From Voacanga thouarsii (Eukaryota; Streptophyta; Magnoliopsida; Gentianales; Apocynaceae), in NCBI GenBank assembly GCA_026120185.1, contig JANUWF010001691.1, positions 372,001-436,000 of the forward strand: a DNA stretch of 64,000 nt, given 5' to 3'. Below, piece by piece: positions 35,753-47,802 of this stretch. Numbering within the stretch: the first letter of the stretch is position 1; each line of letters opens with the position of its first letter. Below the pieces are notes generated by a model. It saw only the letters and a program-made list of their open reading frames with translations, was not told the DNA's origin and did no database searches. Made by a program: the position numbers and the translations under genes.

Positions 35753-37159
35753 GATGCTGCGTAGGTTTAAGTTTATTGATATGATGCAAGTAACCTAGAT
35801 GTAAAGATAGAGAGCATTAGCTACTTGTATATGAACATGATATGCAAATAATTAGGACTTTAATTAAACGCATTTTTACTCCGCTATTTTACTCAAACCA
35901 ATAGCCCCCACTACTGATTTGGGAAAGTCCGTTGGAAGCTTTCCTAGTGGACCGGTATCCAAATTCCTCAAGAATAACCTTGGGTTTGCCCAACAAGCCA
36001 CCTTTGAGTTCATTGGTAGGTATCCAATACCAGTTATATCGTATGTAACTACCGGATCATTGGGTGTTTAACAGCTTTTAATCTTAAAGCCTTTTGGGCT
36101 AGCCCAATCTTTCCTCTAAATTTCTTTATACTTGAGTTTGGCCAACTGGGATAATGAATTTAGTTAAACAAGACCCATTAATCAGGAATTTAATTCCAAA
36201 AATTTTTTTCTCCATTGCTTGAACATGCCTGATGTCGAGTAGGCTTGGGTTTGCCCAACAATATGGTCTCGAAATAGCTTGGCCAACTGAGATTAAGAAT
36301 TTAGTTAAACAAGACCCATTAATCAGGAATTTAATTCCAAAAAAAAAAAAATTACTCCATAGCTTGAACATGCCCGATGTATAGTAGGCTTGGGTTTGCC
36401 CAACAATATGGTCTCGAAGTAGGATTCTCGTTCTTACTATATTAATGGAAGGAATTGGGTTTAATATTAATTGAGGGTTTTGTTCCTTTTAGTGATTTCA
36501 TTGAATGACATGCATAAAAATCAATAGACCATATAATTGATAATCATGGTAATAAAGCGATTACATGGTATGGTTATAGACTTTACCCTAAATTAATTTC
36601 TTTGAGCTTTAAAAGAAATTAATATAGTTAACCCTATGTGTTCATGCATGATTTAAGTAGAAGGTCTTACCTTCATGCCTTGTTTTGGTTGCCATCTCCG
36701 GAATAGAATAATTCTACTCCTATCTAACCTATGTAAACTAATTACATAATTTCCTAAAGAGAAAAAACCTTAAGTTACATTCGAGGGGAGTTAGATAAGA
36801 AGAGAATTACATAAGAATTCTAGAGAAGGCAGGACACGTACGCCCTATTTCATAAAAAAAAAAACAAACAAAATTGTAAAATGCATGAACATATATAATT
36901 GGTTTTAGTCTATAACCATCCACCATACCATTGACTATGCTTAAATAAAATAAACATATAATTTTTATTATTATAAAATCACTGTTTTGGAAAAAATATA
37001 ATAAATTCTAAAATCAATATTTTAGAAAAATACATTAATTTTAAATTTTCAAAATAACTATTTTGAAAAATAAAATGGTTTACCTCAAAACTAATTTTGA
37101 GAAAATGCTTTTGGGTCCTGCCTTTGGCAATGAAAACAGCGGTATCGCTTTGAGAAAAA
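35753..37159 (-). other. Copia C leader, 5' truncated, with 141-base tandem duplication
   Basis: Non-coding stretch upstream of gag. Two tandem copies of a 141-base unit start at 36140 and 36281 (ggccaactg...ggtctcgaa). They differ by few substitutions and by the length of an A/T run. At 37160 the leader ends abruptly where duplicated G1 gag begins. No primer-binding site or LTR end is found, so the 5' LTR was removed. Confidence 0.7.
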
Positions 37160-37719
37160 TGCAGCGGGGGAATAAGGCATAGCAACCGAGGATAGTACCA
37201 ATAGGTCCTATGTCGAGAGCATTGATGTGTTAGAATTGCGGGAGGCGAGGTCATGCAGAAAGGTATTACTGGTCAAGGGGAGTGATGAAGAGATGCTTCA
37301 ACTGTGGTGACACAAACAACCTGCGGAACAACTGCACAAGACCACTTAGAATGGGGTAAGGAGCTTCAAATCAACCAATTGGGGCAGCTAGAGGAGCACT
37401 TGATGGGATGACTAGAGGAGGAGGCCAAAAGCCTCAAGTGAAAGCCAAGGTCATCGGTCTAGACTGGGAAGAGGTTGGAGTTGATTCAACAATAGTTGAA
37501 GGTATGCTTTCTGTGCAAGGTCACCCTATTTCTGTTTTGATAGACCTCGAATTGACTCATTCATATGTGAACGATAAGCGTGCATGCCGATTGGGTTGGG
37601 ATGGGGTAGAATTGCCTTATACCAAGTTAGTGAGTACACTCCTGGGGAGGCAGAGAGATGCGAGTAAGGTAGAACAATGGTGTGATATTATGGTTGGGAA
37701 AGAGACTTTGAAGGCGGGC
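37160..37719 (+). pseudogene. G1 gag-protease, second copy (decayed)
   Basis: It repeats the sequence of about 29795-30351. Gag is entered in mid-domain (near the Pro-rich linker before the knuckles) and continues into the protease. Knuckles: NCGRRGHAERYY and CFNCGDTNNLRNNC (His to Asn). The protease motif is D-L-E at 37543-37551, sharing the aberrant Glu of the first copy, so both descend from an already inactivated protease. The frame 37408-37719 is open. It ends at precisely the same base as copy one, where a copia C-family LTR is inserted. Confidence 0.9.
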
Positions 37720-39439
37720 TGTTGGGTATCTCTCACGCATATTGTATATGGCGCAACGGAAAATAAAATGAGATACTACCCTAGGATCTGCATATGTGTG
37801 CAAAACAAGACATAAATACAACAAAGGTAACAGCTTTTACCTTTCTTTGATTGTGCGAAGAACAAAAATTTTTCCTTCTTCAAGTCGAGGCACGATCCAA
37901 CAATCCTCTTGATTAAACTCCACGAGAGTTGAATGTCTAACCACTATAATCACAGTGTGTGATTATCTCTAGCAGTAATCCATATAGAGGAATACTCAAG
38001 CACCAAGATTTTCTGTGCTAGCAGAAATGAGATGGCAGCTAGGGTTTATTCTTACTTTATCAGGAAAAACGAGATAAGGAAAGGGAAAAGAAGCTGTTAT
38101 TTCGTGTATCAATCTCTAGCTAGGGTTTTGTGTATCACATACATATATATTTTGAAAAAACCCTACTAAATACTAAGAATTCTAATCCTATTAGAATTCT
38201 CTAATTGTAATTGGAAACATTAAATTCTCACAATTATGATTTGGACCATAAATTATAACTTATTATAATTTGGCCACAACAACTTCTCTTTCTCGCAATT
38301 AACCCCACTATATTATCAAATAACATCTTCAGTATATAATCCACTATTGTGTGTGAGCTATTAGGTTTCCCAGTTAATTGTTAGCGAACATGAATTAATC
38401 CAAACGTCTTTGAGATTAATAATTCATAATTAATTAGAATTAATCCTATTAATTCTAATCCGGATTGGTTTATTAATTCATCAATTAATAAACCCATATT
38501 CTCAAATAATGAGCAGTATCTACCAATACATTATGACCACGCATGAGTCCAGGAAGTCAAGTGGCTTGACATAAACCCTTCAATAACAAATTACAGTGCA
38601 ATTATCTCATTTGACCATACAATATCTCATTCGATTTGGAGTACGGAATTAGTGCCAACTCCCTCCAGAATTAATTCTAGCCCGAAAACAATAGTACTTG
38701 TACCAGGAACCTACTACTCTGGATGTCTATCAATTGGAACTGTTTCCAATACACAATCGCCTTGGCCAATAACTTCTCGATTAGTAATTCCTACAAGTGG
38801 CCGTGAGACATTCGCATATATTATTTGGAGTGGTGAATTCTTTCTTGATCCTCTCAACTACTTTCGTTTACCTCACAATATACCCAATATCCATCCCATA
38901 GGCAGCCCTCGATCGAGCCCCGAAGATTGAAATCAAAGTACAATGCTTAGCAAACAAAGTACCTTAGAGATCTCAAGTCTAAGGATACTTGTACGTTTGC
39001 TATATTGAGAGTATATCACGGGTACTAAATAGTTATCCATGTGATTATCTCATAGCTAGGTCATGCAATGAACTTGTTCCATTAACAAGCATCCATGTTT
39101 TAACTTTGAGTATCTCAATACTTACGGATACGAGAACCACTGCCTAATCAAATCAGGAAGTCTAACACATGCTAGTCTTAACATATTAATGATGTCTTGT
39201 CTCTTTAATACTACAACTAGGGACTATTTAAGTACTAATACTATATAGTATAGTAGGAATCTCATATCATGATCTTTATCACGATTTCCTTAACACAGTG
39301 TTGTAATAGGGACTTTATCGAACAGTTATATTACTTAAAAGTAAACAAAAAAAACTATATGATAAATAACACCTTTAATTGAAATAAAATATGCCATATA
39401 CAATGTACAAGTGATTAGCTCTAGGGCACAACACTAACA
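37720..39439 (-). mobile_element. Solo LTR of copia C family in G1 protease
   Basis: 1,720 bases, tgttgggtatctc...cactaaca on the plus strand. It is flanked by cgggc (37715-37719) and cagac (39440-39444), which fit one ancestral 5-base target duplication with two G/A changes. No internal copia sequence lies to its right: G1 protease resumes at once (LIILPIDDYNLILGMDWL). It is longer than the LTR at 30352-31942 because it keeps a segment of about 125 bases. Confidence 0.85.
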
Positions 39440-40161
39440 CAGACCTCATAATCCTACCTATTGATGACTACAATCTGATTCTGGGTATGGATTGGTTAAT
39501 GAAGCATGGAGCACGAGTAGATTGCAAGGTCAAGACAATGCAGTTTGTTAGACCCGAATGTGATGTATTAGAGTTTAGCGAGAAGAATGTGAGGAAGTTG
39601 AAATTCCTGATAGCAAGAGCAAAGGTGCGAAAGATGTGGAAGAAGGGTTGTATAGGTTACCTAGCATATCTAATCAATAACCCTAAGGATTAGTGTACTT
39701 TGAAAAGCACCGAGGTGGTGAAGGACTTCACAGATGTGTTTCTGGCCGAACTCACTTCTCTTCCACCATCCCGAGAAGTCGAGTTCACTATCGATCTAGT
39801 TCCTGGAGTTGAGTCAGTATCAAAGACTCCTTATCAGATGCTACCTGCATAATTGAAAGAATTGAAGGAGCAGCTATAAAAATTGGTTAACCAAGGGTAC
39901 ATAAGACCCAGTACATCGCCTTGGGGAGCCCTAGTGTAATTTGTCATAAAGAAGGATGAGACATTGAGGTTGTACATAGACTATAGAGGGTTGAATAAAC
40001 TCACGATCAAGAATGAGTATCCCTTGCCCTTGATGGACGAGTTGTTTGATCAATTGCAAGGCTCTTGTTACTTCTCCAAGTTGGACCTCCGGCAAGGTTT
40101 TTATCACGTGCGAATCAAAGAGGAGAATATTCCTAAGATAGCCTTCAACACTAGTTATGGG
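39440..40161 (+). pseudogene. G1 protease end and reverse transcriptase N-terminal half (decayed)
   Basis: DLIILPIDDYNLILGMDWL closes the protease. It is followed by a linker and the RT start: [77 protein letters not shown] and [20 protein letters not shown]. The frame is constant but has TAG/TAA stops (for example at 39691, 39850, 39877 and 39936). The reading stops at TSYG where solo LTR K is inserted, and continues [11 protein letters not shown] at 41614. Confidence 0.92.
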
Positions 40162-41608
40162 TGTTGGGGATATGCCCTAGAGTCAATTTGTACTTATACA
40201 ATTGTCATTATGTTTTATATAATAATATGAGGCTTTCCTTTCCATGAATAGTGAGTTTTGTTTTGTTGGTCATCAAGTACGTGACTTGATAGTAAAACCC
40301 TACAATGAATACAATGACTATTCTAAAGTCTGTCCTCGATCGATTATTATTATTGGAATAATAATAAATTAAGATTAGTATGTTTGTGACTTGATGGCTA
40401 TGTTTTACTGGCCATGGATATTTGTGATATCGAGTCAAGACATAAATAAATGTTAGAGAACATTGTATTGGACATGACCCACTGTGAGAGTACTTCATGG
40501 AATATGTCATAAGTACTTTCTAGCCATAATAATATTGAAAGTCCTTCGACCTAAATTCATCATAGTTTCTTACTTGATAAATTCTATATTTTGACATTGT
40601 CTAAAGTTGTCTTTAACCAGATAATAAATTAGACTACTGTTGGATATAAAATAAATCAAGGAGAGGAATATGATTGGTTGTGAAGGAATTTGTCCCTCTC
40701 AATTATGGGAGAGATATCCATGGGCCCCTTGATAAGTTAGACTATTAAAAAAAATGCATGGCCGTGCTCAAATATATCAATCTAAGATATTGATATCATT
40801 TGTTTGAACAGTCTACTATGAAATCAAGAAATAATTGATTAAGCTTAATAAGGATGACATGCTCCGTGCCTTATGCTTAATCTGGATATCGTGTGACAAA
40901 GGGACTAAATATAAAATTATGGTTTGGTTCAAAGAGATCACCGATCTTCATTTAACCTGGATAGTTATAATGTTTTGCTAGAAATCGCTTATAACTTGTG
41001 GGCCATTTAAATACGATTTAGGCACGCTGCCAGTGTTAAATGAACCTATAGGGTCACACAATAAGCGAACTTGTTAGGTTATTTTTCTGGTGACCAGGTT
41101 CGATGAATCTGGATGATATCCAGATTATAAGAATCTGACTCGGTAAAATAATTAGTTAAATTACCGAGATAATGGCAGAATCTTATCATATCAGTTTTAA
41201 TTTAATTTGAATTTAAATTAGAATATGATAAGATATGATTAGGGTTGGACTCTAAGAGGTTCGAGGGTTTTTTAAGAAAACCCTAGCCGTCTTTCGATAG
41301 TCCAATTTTTCGGTTGAGAACATTCGTGCCATTCTCTACCAGAAAAAAAAAAACCTCTCAAACCCTAGGCGCTAGCACTCCCCGGGTATCGAGTGAGTTC
41401 GCGGTGTGTATCCGTAGAGGACGTTCGCATACTGCAGCGTCTGGTGATTGTTCGGGTCGAACGTACAACAGCGCAACCAGAATCGAAGGATTTCGATTAC
41501 AGCAACCAGAGGTAACTCTTAAAGCTTAGATCTTCTTAATCGTTTACTTGGGTCCTCGGGAGGGATTCGTGGATGTTTTCCGCGTTTAGGAGTCCACGAA
41601 TCCCAACA
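40162..41608 (+). mobile_element. Copia solo LTR K in G1 RT
   Basis: 1,447 bases, starting tgttggggatatgccc and ending cgaatcccaaca, with perfect target duplication atggg at 40157-40161 and 41609-41613. Removing the LTR and one repeat restores the RT reading TSYG-HYKF. Start and end sequences are copia-type. The last 300 bases are relatively rich in CpG, unlike most of the window. No internal region is present. Confidence 0.93.
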
Positions 41609-43298
41609 ATGGGCACTACAAGTTCGTGGTGATGCTGTTCGGAGTAACTAATGCACCTGCCGTTTTCATGGATCTTATGCATAGGGTTTTTCAGCCATTC
41701 CTGGATAAGTTCGTGGTGGTGTTCACAGACGATATTTTGATCTACTTGAAAAGTCCTAAGGAGTATGCAGAGTATCTGTAGTTGGTACTAGAGAAGTTGA
41801 GAAAGAATAAACTTTATGTTAAGGTTAGCAAATACGAGTTCTTGTTGGATTCAGTGGCCTTTATATTAAGGCGGACCCATCAAAAGTCGAGGCTGTCTCA
41901 AATTTGAAGCAACCGGAGAGCGTAACCGAGATCAGGAGCTTCCTTAGATTGGTAAGAAATTACCGTCGGTTTATCAAGAACTTCTCCATGATGGCAATGC
42001 TGATGACCCGATTCCTAAGGAAAGACGTGCCATACGTCTGGAATGATAAGTGCGAGAAGAGCTTTCAAGAGCTTAAGACGAGATTGATGACAACACCAGT
42101 GTTGGGCCTCCCTGAAAAAAGTAAAGCCTATTCCTTGTATACAAATGCTTCTAAGGAAGGTCTAGGGGTGGTACTAATGCAAGATAGCAAAATTATCGCC
42201 TATGCAGCGAGGAAGTTGAAGCCACACAAGGTGAACTATCAGACACACAACTTAGAGTTGGACGTGATAGTGTTTGCTTCGAAAAAGTGGCGACACTATT
42301 TGTATGGAGCGATATATGAAGTCTTCAGGAATCATGAGAGCTTGAAGTACATATTCACGCAAAAAAACTTGAACTTAAGGCAGAGGAGGTGGATGGAGTT
42401 CTTGGAGGAATACAAGTGTCCTATTAACTACCATCCAGGGAAAGTGAATGTGGTAGCTGAGGTGCTGAGTTAGAAGGTGAGGATGGCTAGCTTGAGGGTG
42501 CAAGAGGTTGAAATAGTACGAGAATTCTTAGGGAAAAGGGTAAAAGTAGGAAAAGGAAAAATTAGTTTGAGCAACCTGAAGTTGGAGCCTGAGCTGAGGT
42601 GAGAGATTGGTGAGGTGCAGCGGAATAACCAAGAGTTTCGGATGTTCAAGGTGAAGGAAGAAAATAGAGGAAAATACGGAGTTTCAAGCTAACGAGGTAG
42701 GAGTGTTATATTTTCAAGAGCGGATATGTATGCTAAATGATCAAGTGCTAAAGAGGAAGATAATGGATGAGCCTCACAACAGTAGGTATACTATTCATCT
42801 GTGTAAGGTGAAGATGTACCAAGATTTGAAAAAGGCCTACTGGTAGACGGGATTGAAAAGGAATGTGGCGCAATACGTCTCTACTTGCCTGACGTGTCAG
42901 AAAGTAAAAGCAGAGCATAAGAAGGCAGCTAGATTACTACTTCTGTTGCCTATTCCCAAGTGGAAGTGACAAGAGTTGACGATGGATTTTGTTACCAGGG
43001 TACCGATGTCGAAGACTATGAAGGATGTTGTGTGGATTGTGGTTGATAAGTTGACCAAGCATATTCACTTTATCCCGGTACATATTAAGGACTCTATGGA
43101 AAAGTTGGCTAAGATTTATATTCGGGAAGTGGTTAGATTGCATAGTGTACCGTCGAGTATTGTATCTGACATGGATCCCAGATTTACCTCGAGGATTTGT
43201 ACCAAATTTCAAGAGACAATGGGAACGACTCTGAAGCTCAACACTTCTGCTCATTCGCAAACAGATGGATAATTTGAAAGAGTTATTCAGATATTGGA
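41609..43298 (+). pseudogene. G1 RT C-terminal half, RNase H and integrase N-terminal part (decayed)
   Basis: RT continues with [20 protein letters not shown] and the catalytic FTDD (41722-41733). A small deletion near 41868 removes the -GHVVS- segment before [19 protein letters not shown]. RNase [18 protein letters not shown] has Asn (42144-42146) where the first catalytic Asp is expected; [20 protein letters not shown] follows. Integrase has an HHCC remnant (CLTCQKVKAEH near 42890), the core LTMDFVTRVP (42976), SSIVSDMDPRFTSRICTKF, and HSQTDG then FERV with its Glu, with TAA in place of Gln. It is cut at FERVIQIL by LTR G2; the rest is at 63534. Confidence 0.92.
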
Positions 43299-45588
43299 TG
43301 TAACACCCCACTACCTGGGCCCAAAGGATAAGGGGTCTTTATAACTAGGTCACACAAACGAAAATAATACAATACTTTAAAATTAAAACTTATTACAATC
43401 CAAAAAATTTTTTTCAAGAACAAATCCAAAATGAATTGTTCACTATCATCTCTCAAAGCAACATTCAAAATAAATAACATAATATCTTCAATGAGGCAAC
43501 AAACTCGCTACTCATCTCCACAGCAGGATCGACCTGAAAACATGGCATGAAAGGTAATGCGATAAAAATCTCTGTAAGTCCGTGTGTGTGCTTTAAGTGT
43601 TTCAGATAAAACAGTTAATGTATGCAAGTTGTAAATATTATGTGAAAGAAAATGTTGGCAAGGAGTAAATAAGGATTCAGATAAATAGTGGTGTTTTTCT
43701 TTTCAAAACTATACATGTGCACAATAAATACAATCACTCAAATAGGTAGCCATTGGTTACCACACGTTGGGACCCATGATGATATAACGGTTAGAAAGCC
43801 ACACTTTGTGCAGACTGACAAAAAAGGCAGGTGATCGGCCTACCGGGTAAGATACTCCTCTTTCTCTATACCCAAACATTTCGGTTGCCCACTCCGAAAA
43901 CACACAGTCCACTTGACTGAAACTTACTAGCTCTAACCGACATGACTAAGTAGTACTGTCGCTTCTCTAAGTTAAGTTCATCTTCTAGAACTGGCCTCCT
44001 ACTAGAAGACTCGCTCTTGCTCTTCAAAGCTAGTACTACTAGCCTACCCTTATGGAGTACTCAACGTTGATTGTCCCACTTGGTAGAAAACTGGTAAAAC
44101 ATTGCTTTATTTGGAAACAACAATTAAGGGTTTTTAAAATTCGTGTTAAAGTTGATTTTAGAAAGATTTTAGTGTTTCAGCAAAATTGCTCGCTTAGTTT
44201 TCAAAAGATTTGCTTGTCTAATCAAGAAAGGAAACAATCCTTAATTGCTTTTACAAAAGGGAGTATCCTTACACTCTGCATTTAGCTTGCCATAGTAACT
44301 TTTTGACATCAAATAAGTTTATACAGAAGCTTACCTGATCCTTTGCTTGCAATTTCACAAATCTTCCAAAGCTGACCTATCCCCGCCTGGGGTAAACACA
44401 AGCCATATGGCTATACTTAAGCTATTTTTGCTTCCATATATAATCGTAGTTCAACTTATTACAATCATGATCCTAATGTCCTAAGGTTTAAGGCTAGATG
44501 ATAAAGGTTTTGTAATAGAAGTCTAGTTTGATAAGTGGAAATAACTAAGGGTTGTAAAATAATTACTAATAAGTTATACGTTTAAATAAATAAACTAGGG
44601 TTTATTTGATAAAGGATCCTAAGCCCTAGATTAAAGTAAATAATAAACTATTACTCATCTATTAATTAATAATGAATAGTAAGAAAATAATTAATAAATA
44701 AAATTAATAATAAGGAAATTTTAATAAATTTTGATCAAAAGATAATAAAAAATTTTCAATAGTATTTATGAATATATGGCCTACAAGATTAATATTTTAC
44801 CTATTATTACTATTTTTATTATTGTTATTATTATTTATATAAAAGGCTTTATTTAATATTATTATTATATACAAATATTTATATATAATATTTTTAATAA
44901 AAGATATCAATTATTTGGCTAAAATTTCACTATTTCATTTAATATTCTAACTCCAAGGCTTCCTAGGGTGTTCGAAATTATTGAGGAAAAATATAGTCTT
45001 AATTTTGATTAACGTAATAAAATTGGCTAACTTAAGTTGTTTAGGATCAACAAGGTTGTGATCATAATTTTTCTATGGCTAACAAGAATCACGAACATAA
45101 ACTCCAACATCAATCTACAAACCATTCAATTCAGGAATAAAGGCTTATATTCATATCTACTATCACATGATCCAAACTTCACTAAGCAAAATCATGTTCA
45201 TGGCTTCAACAAGAATACGAGAACATAAAACCTTATTCACCAAATGTGACATAATATCTAGCATGCTTAACCATCCAACTTACTCAAGACATGAAAAACA
45301 TACATCGATCCACAAGAAATATTATAGAACTTAACCATGGCAAAACATCCTCATGATCTAATCTCAACTCTTTCATACCCAAGCATATACTCAATCCCCC
45401 ATTATAATCTATCCTTTATCATCCATATTTAAGAGGCATGATTTTATAATTATAGAGAAGGTTAAGGAGAAATACTTAGTTGATGACAATCTTGATGAAG
45501 ATCTAAGATGATCGACACGCGTAGGAGGCTAGATTTGTCCAAGAAAGAAGAAGAAGAAGAAGGGCCATGGTTGAAACAACTATTTCGG

Positions 45589-45591
<3 letters not shown>

Positions 45592-45640
<49 letters not shown>
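45592..45640. repeat. (GA)n microsatellite in LTR G2
   Basis: Pure GA run at the place matching the run in G3 (17337-17391). Confidence 0.95.
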
Positions 45641-45646
<6 letters not shown>

Positions 45647-46967
45647 GTATATCATGTTTAAAGATTGAATGAAAGAAGATGATCAAAATCGTTCTTAGTT
45701 ACCTTGACAGAGTTCTTAAATCTTCTAGAAAAATTATGATTTTTGATTTGATAGTAGAATTTTGTTTTCAATGTTTGATGTTATAAAATATAGAAATGGT
45801 GTCTAAAGGGTGAGTAGACGTGATCTGGAGTTTTTGGAAGGGATTGGAGGTGTTTGGAGTGGTCTTAGGCTTGGAGAATGATGGTGTGTGTTTCTTGGTG
45901 TTCTTGGAGAAATGGAGAGAATGCTAGACAAATTTGTTGAAAGGTGTTGGCCAAATTGTTAGAGTAATTCTTGTGATTGGATTTTCAAATTAGGGGAAAG
46001 AGGGAAATTTGATCATTTGAATTTCAAAGGTAGTAATTCATGGAGTGAATTAAGGTAGAAGATATGGTAGAGTGGTTTGATTGATGGAGGTTCTTTGGCA
46101 GCTTCAATGGCCGGCTAGCTTGCTGAGGTTTTGCTGAGATGAATGAGGTTTGAAGTGGTTATAGGATGGCTGAAATGTTGTGTGCAATGGTGGGGAAACT
46201 TCTGGTTGTTTGAAGCTTAATCCATGGAATTTTTCATGGAGCAATTTGCTAAAATTTTGAATTCTAATTGGAAGCTTGGGAGTAATTGAAGGAGGAATTT
46301 AAGGAGTAGCTATGGTGTCCATTCATGCAGTTCAATGGAGGAGGTGATGAAGTTCTGTTCATGGCTGACTAAGGTTAATTTCACATAAAGTTGAAGTGAT
46401 TTTCGGGCAAGGTTTGAAGAGAGAGCAAGGCTGGAATTTTTCTGGTTGGTCATTCGAATGGTTTGCTGGAATTTTTGTGTAGTTTTTTCTGAAATGTTCC
46501 AGACAACTTGTAGTGAGTTTGAAGAGGTATTGGAGGGTCCTTCAAGGCTGGTTTCCAGCATTTTTTATGTAGGAAAGGCAGAGGTGAATTACTGGTTTGA
46601 GGGCTGAAGAAACATCTTTGGTTTTTGGTCTGCCATGCTACGAAATTGTCCAGAAATTTATCCTAGTTTGCACAACTTTGTGCAGTCTGATTTTTGGCCA
46701 AGGATTTTAGTCTTCAAGCTTAACAAATTGGCTATTTTTCTAGCAGCATTTGAGTGAGATAAATGGCTGAAGTTTTCGAAAGCTGGACTGACCAAGAATC
46801 TGGAAAAATTCTAGATTGCTACCATAAAGAAGACGAACACTTATGGATTGGAGTTTGAAGGTTCAACCATGGAGATTAATTCTCTTATGAACCTTCCTTA
46901 ACTCCTTCCCCATTTTCATTCAAAACTCTATCCTCAAGTAGCTATTTTTGAAATTCGAAGGTCAATA

Positions 46968-47489
46968 TGTTGGATTATATGCCCTCTTAGACAAGATTTC
47001 TGATGTAAAATCAAATATTTTAATAAAAGAATCTATTTTTAGAAATTTTTTGTTAATTTACTTTTTGTTTGTGCACAATTTCATTTGGAACAGACCAATT
47101 GTGTTTAAATAAGTAATCTATGTGAATGATGATCTTTCACAATGAAGTATGGATCATGGGTTATCTAACACATAAACATTTGTCTTTAACCTATTGATGA
47201 GAATGGGAATCTCATCATCTTTAGGTTATTATGTTATGAATTCCAAATGGAGAATGGCTTACCTTTAGCAAGTAAGTAGTCCACTCATTTCATGACATAA
47301 GTGTATTTCAAATATGTAGGATAGGACCTGTAGTAGTGGTTTCTAAAAGTACTATATGATAGAAACCTAGACTACTACCGCAACAGCGTGGACTAATGCT
47401 CTACAACTTGAGTATAAGTTGGTGGTCTGACGAAGCTAGAAGCATATGCCTTGATATGCTATAATTGAGGTTCTACGGTAGAACTAATA
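46968..47489 (+). repeat. Copia D 5' LTR, first segment
   Basis: Begins tgttggattatatgccc, matching 60166 onward. It ends at target site taata (47485-47489), where solo LTR S is inserted. The LTR resumes for 22 bases at 50712-50733 and then again at 52781. Confidence 0.92.
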
Positions 47490-47753
47490 TGTAATACCCC
47501 GCCCAAAACCACCTTTGACTATGGGAAAAAGTCATGCATTGCATAGCATCTTGCATTTTATGTGGTAGCTAGAATAATTTTATTTGCATGGATGCATGTG
47601 AATTTTTCCGTTGCTCTTGCATTTGAATTAATTGATATGAAATAGTTGTGTTGTTAAAGATTTGGATAAGGGAGGTTTGGTCGAAGATTTGGAATGATGA
47701 GTATTGGGGTGGTAAGAACTTCTTGTAGAAAAATTAGTATTGGAGTTGTTTTG

Positions 47754-47802
47754 GAATAGCGGGGAGGTTGGTGATTACCTTTGGTGACCCGAGTTCGAAT
47801 CC
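47754..47802 (+). other. tRNA-like block in LTR S
   Basis: Box-B-like GAGTTCGAATCC (47791-47802) is close to the Pol III GGTTCGANTCC consensus. The box-A-like part GAATAGCGGGGAGGTTG (47754-47770) is weaker than in G1 and G3. TTTT follows four bases after the box. Confidence 0.6.

Larger units (their letters stand above)
30352..37159 (-). mobile_element. Copia element C (minus), inserted in G1 protease; 5' LTR missing
   Basis: On the minus strand the surviving order is leader (37159-35753), gag (35752-34917), protease to integrase, RT-RNase H (to 32165), polypurine tract, and 3' LTR (31942-30352). The right-hand 5' LTR and primer site are absent: at 37160 the sequence switches to a second copy of G1 gag. 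The left flank caaac and the G1 continuation cagac at 39440 agree with a decayed target duplication. RT has YVDN in place of YVDD, and about 90 bases are missing within RNase H, so the element is dead. Confidence 0.85.

Noticed and set aside
45462..45686. Ser-Leu-rich minus-strand frame
   Set aside because: Same cause, the (GA)n run in LTR G2.
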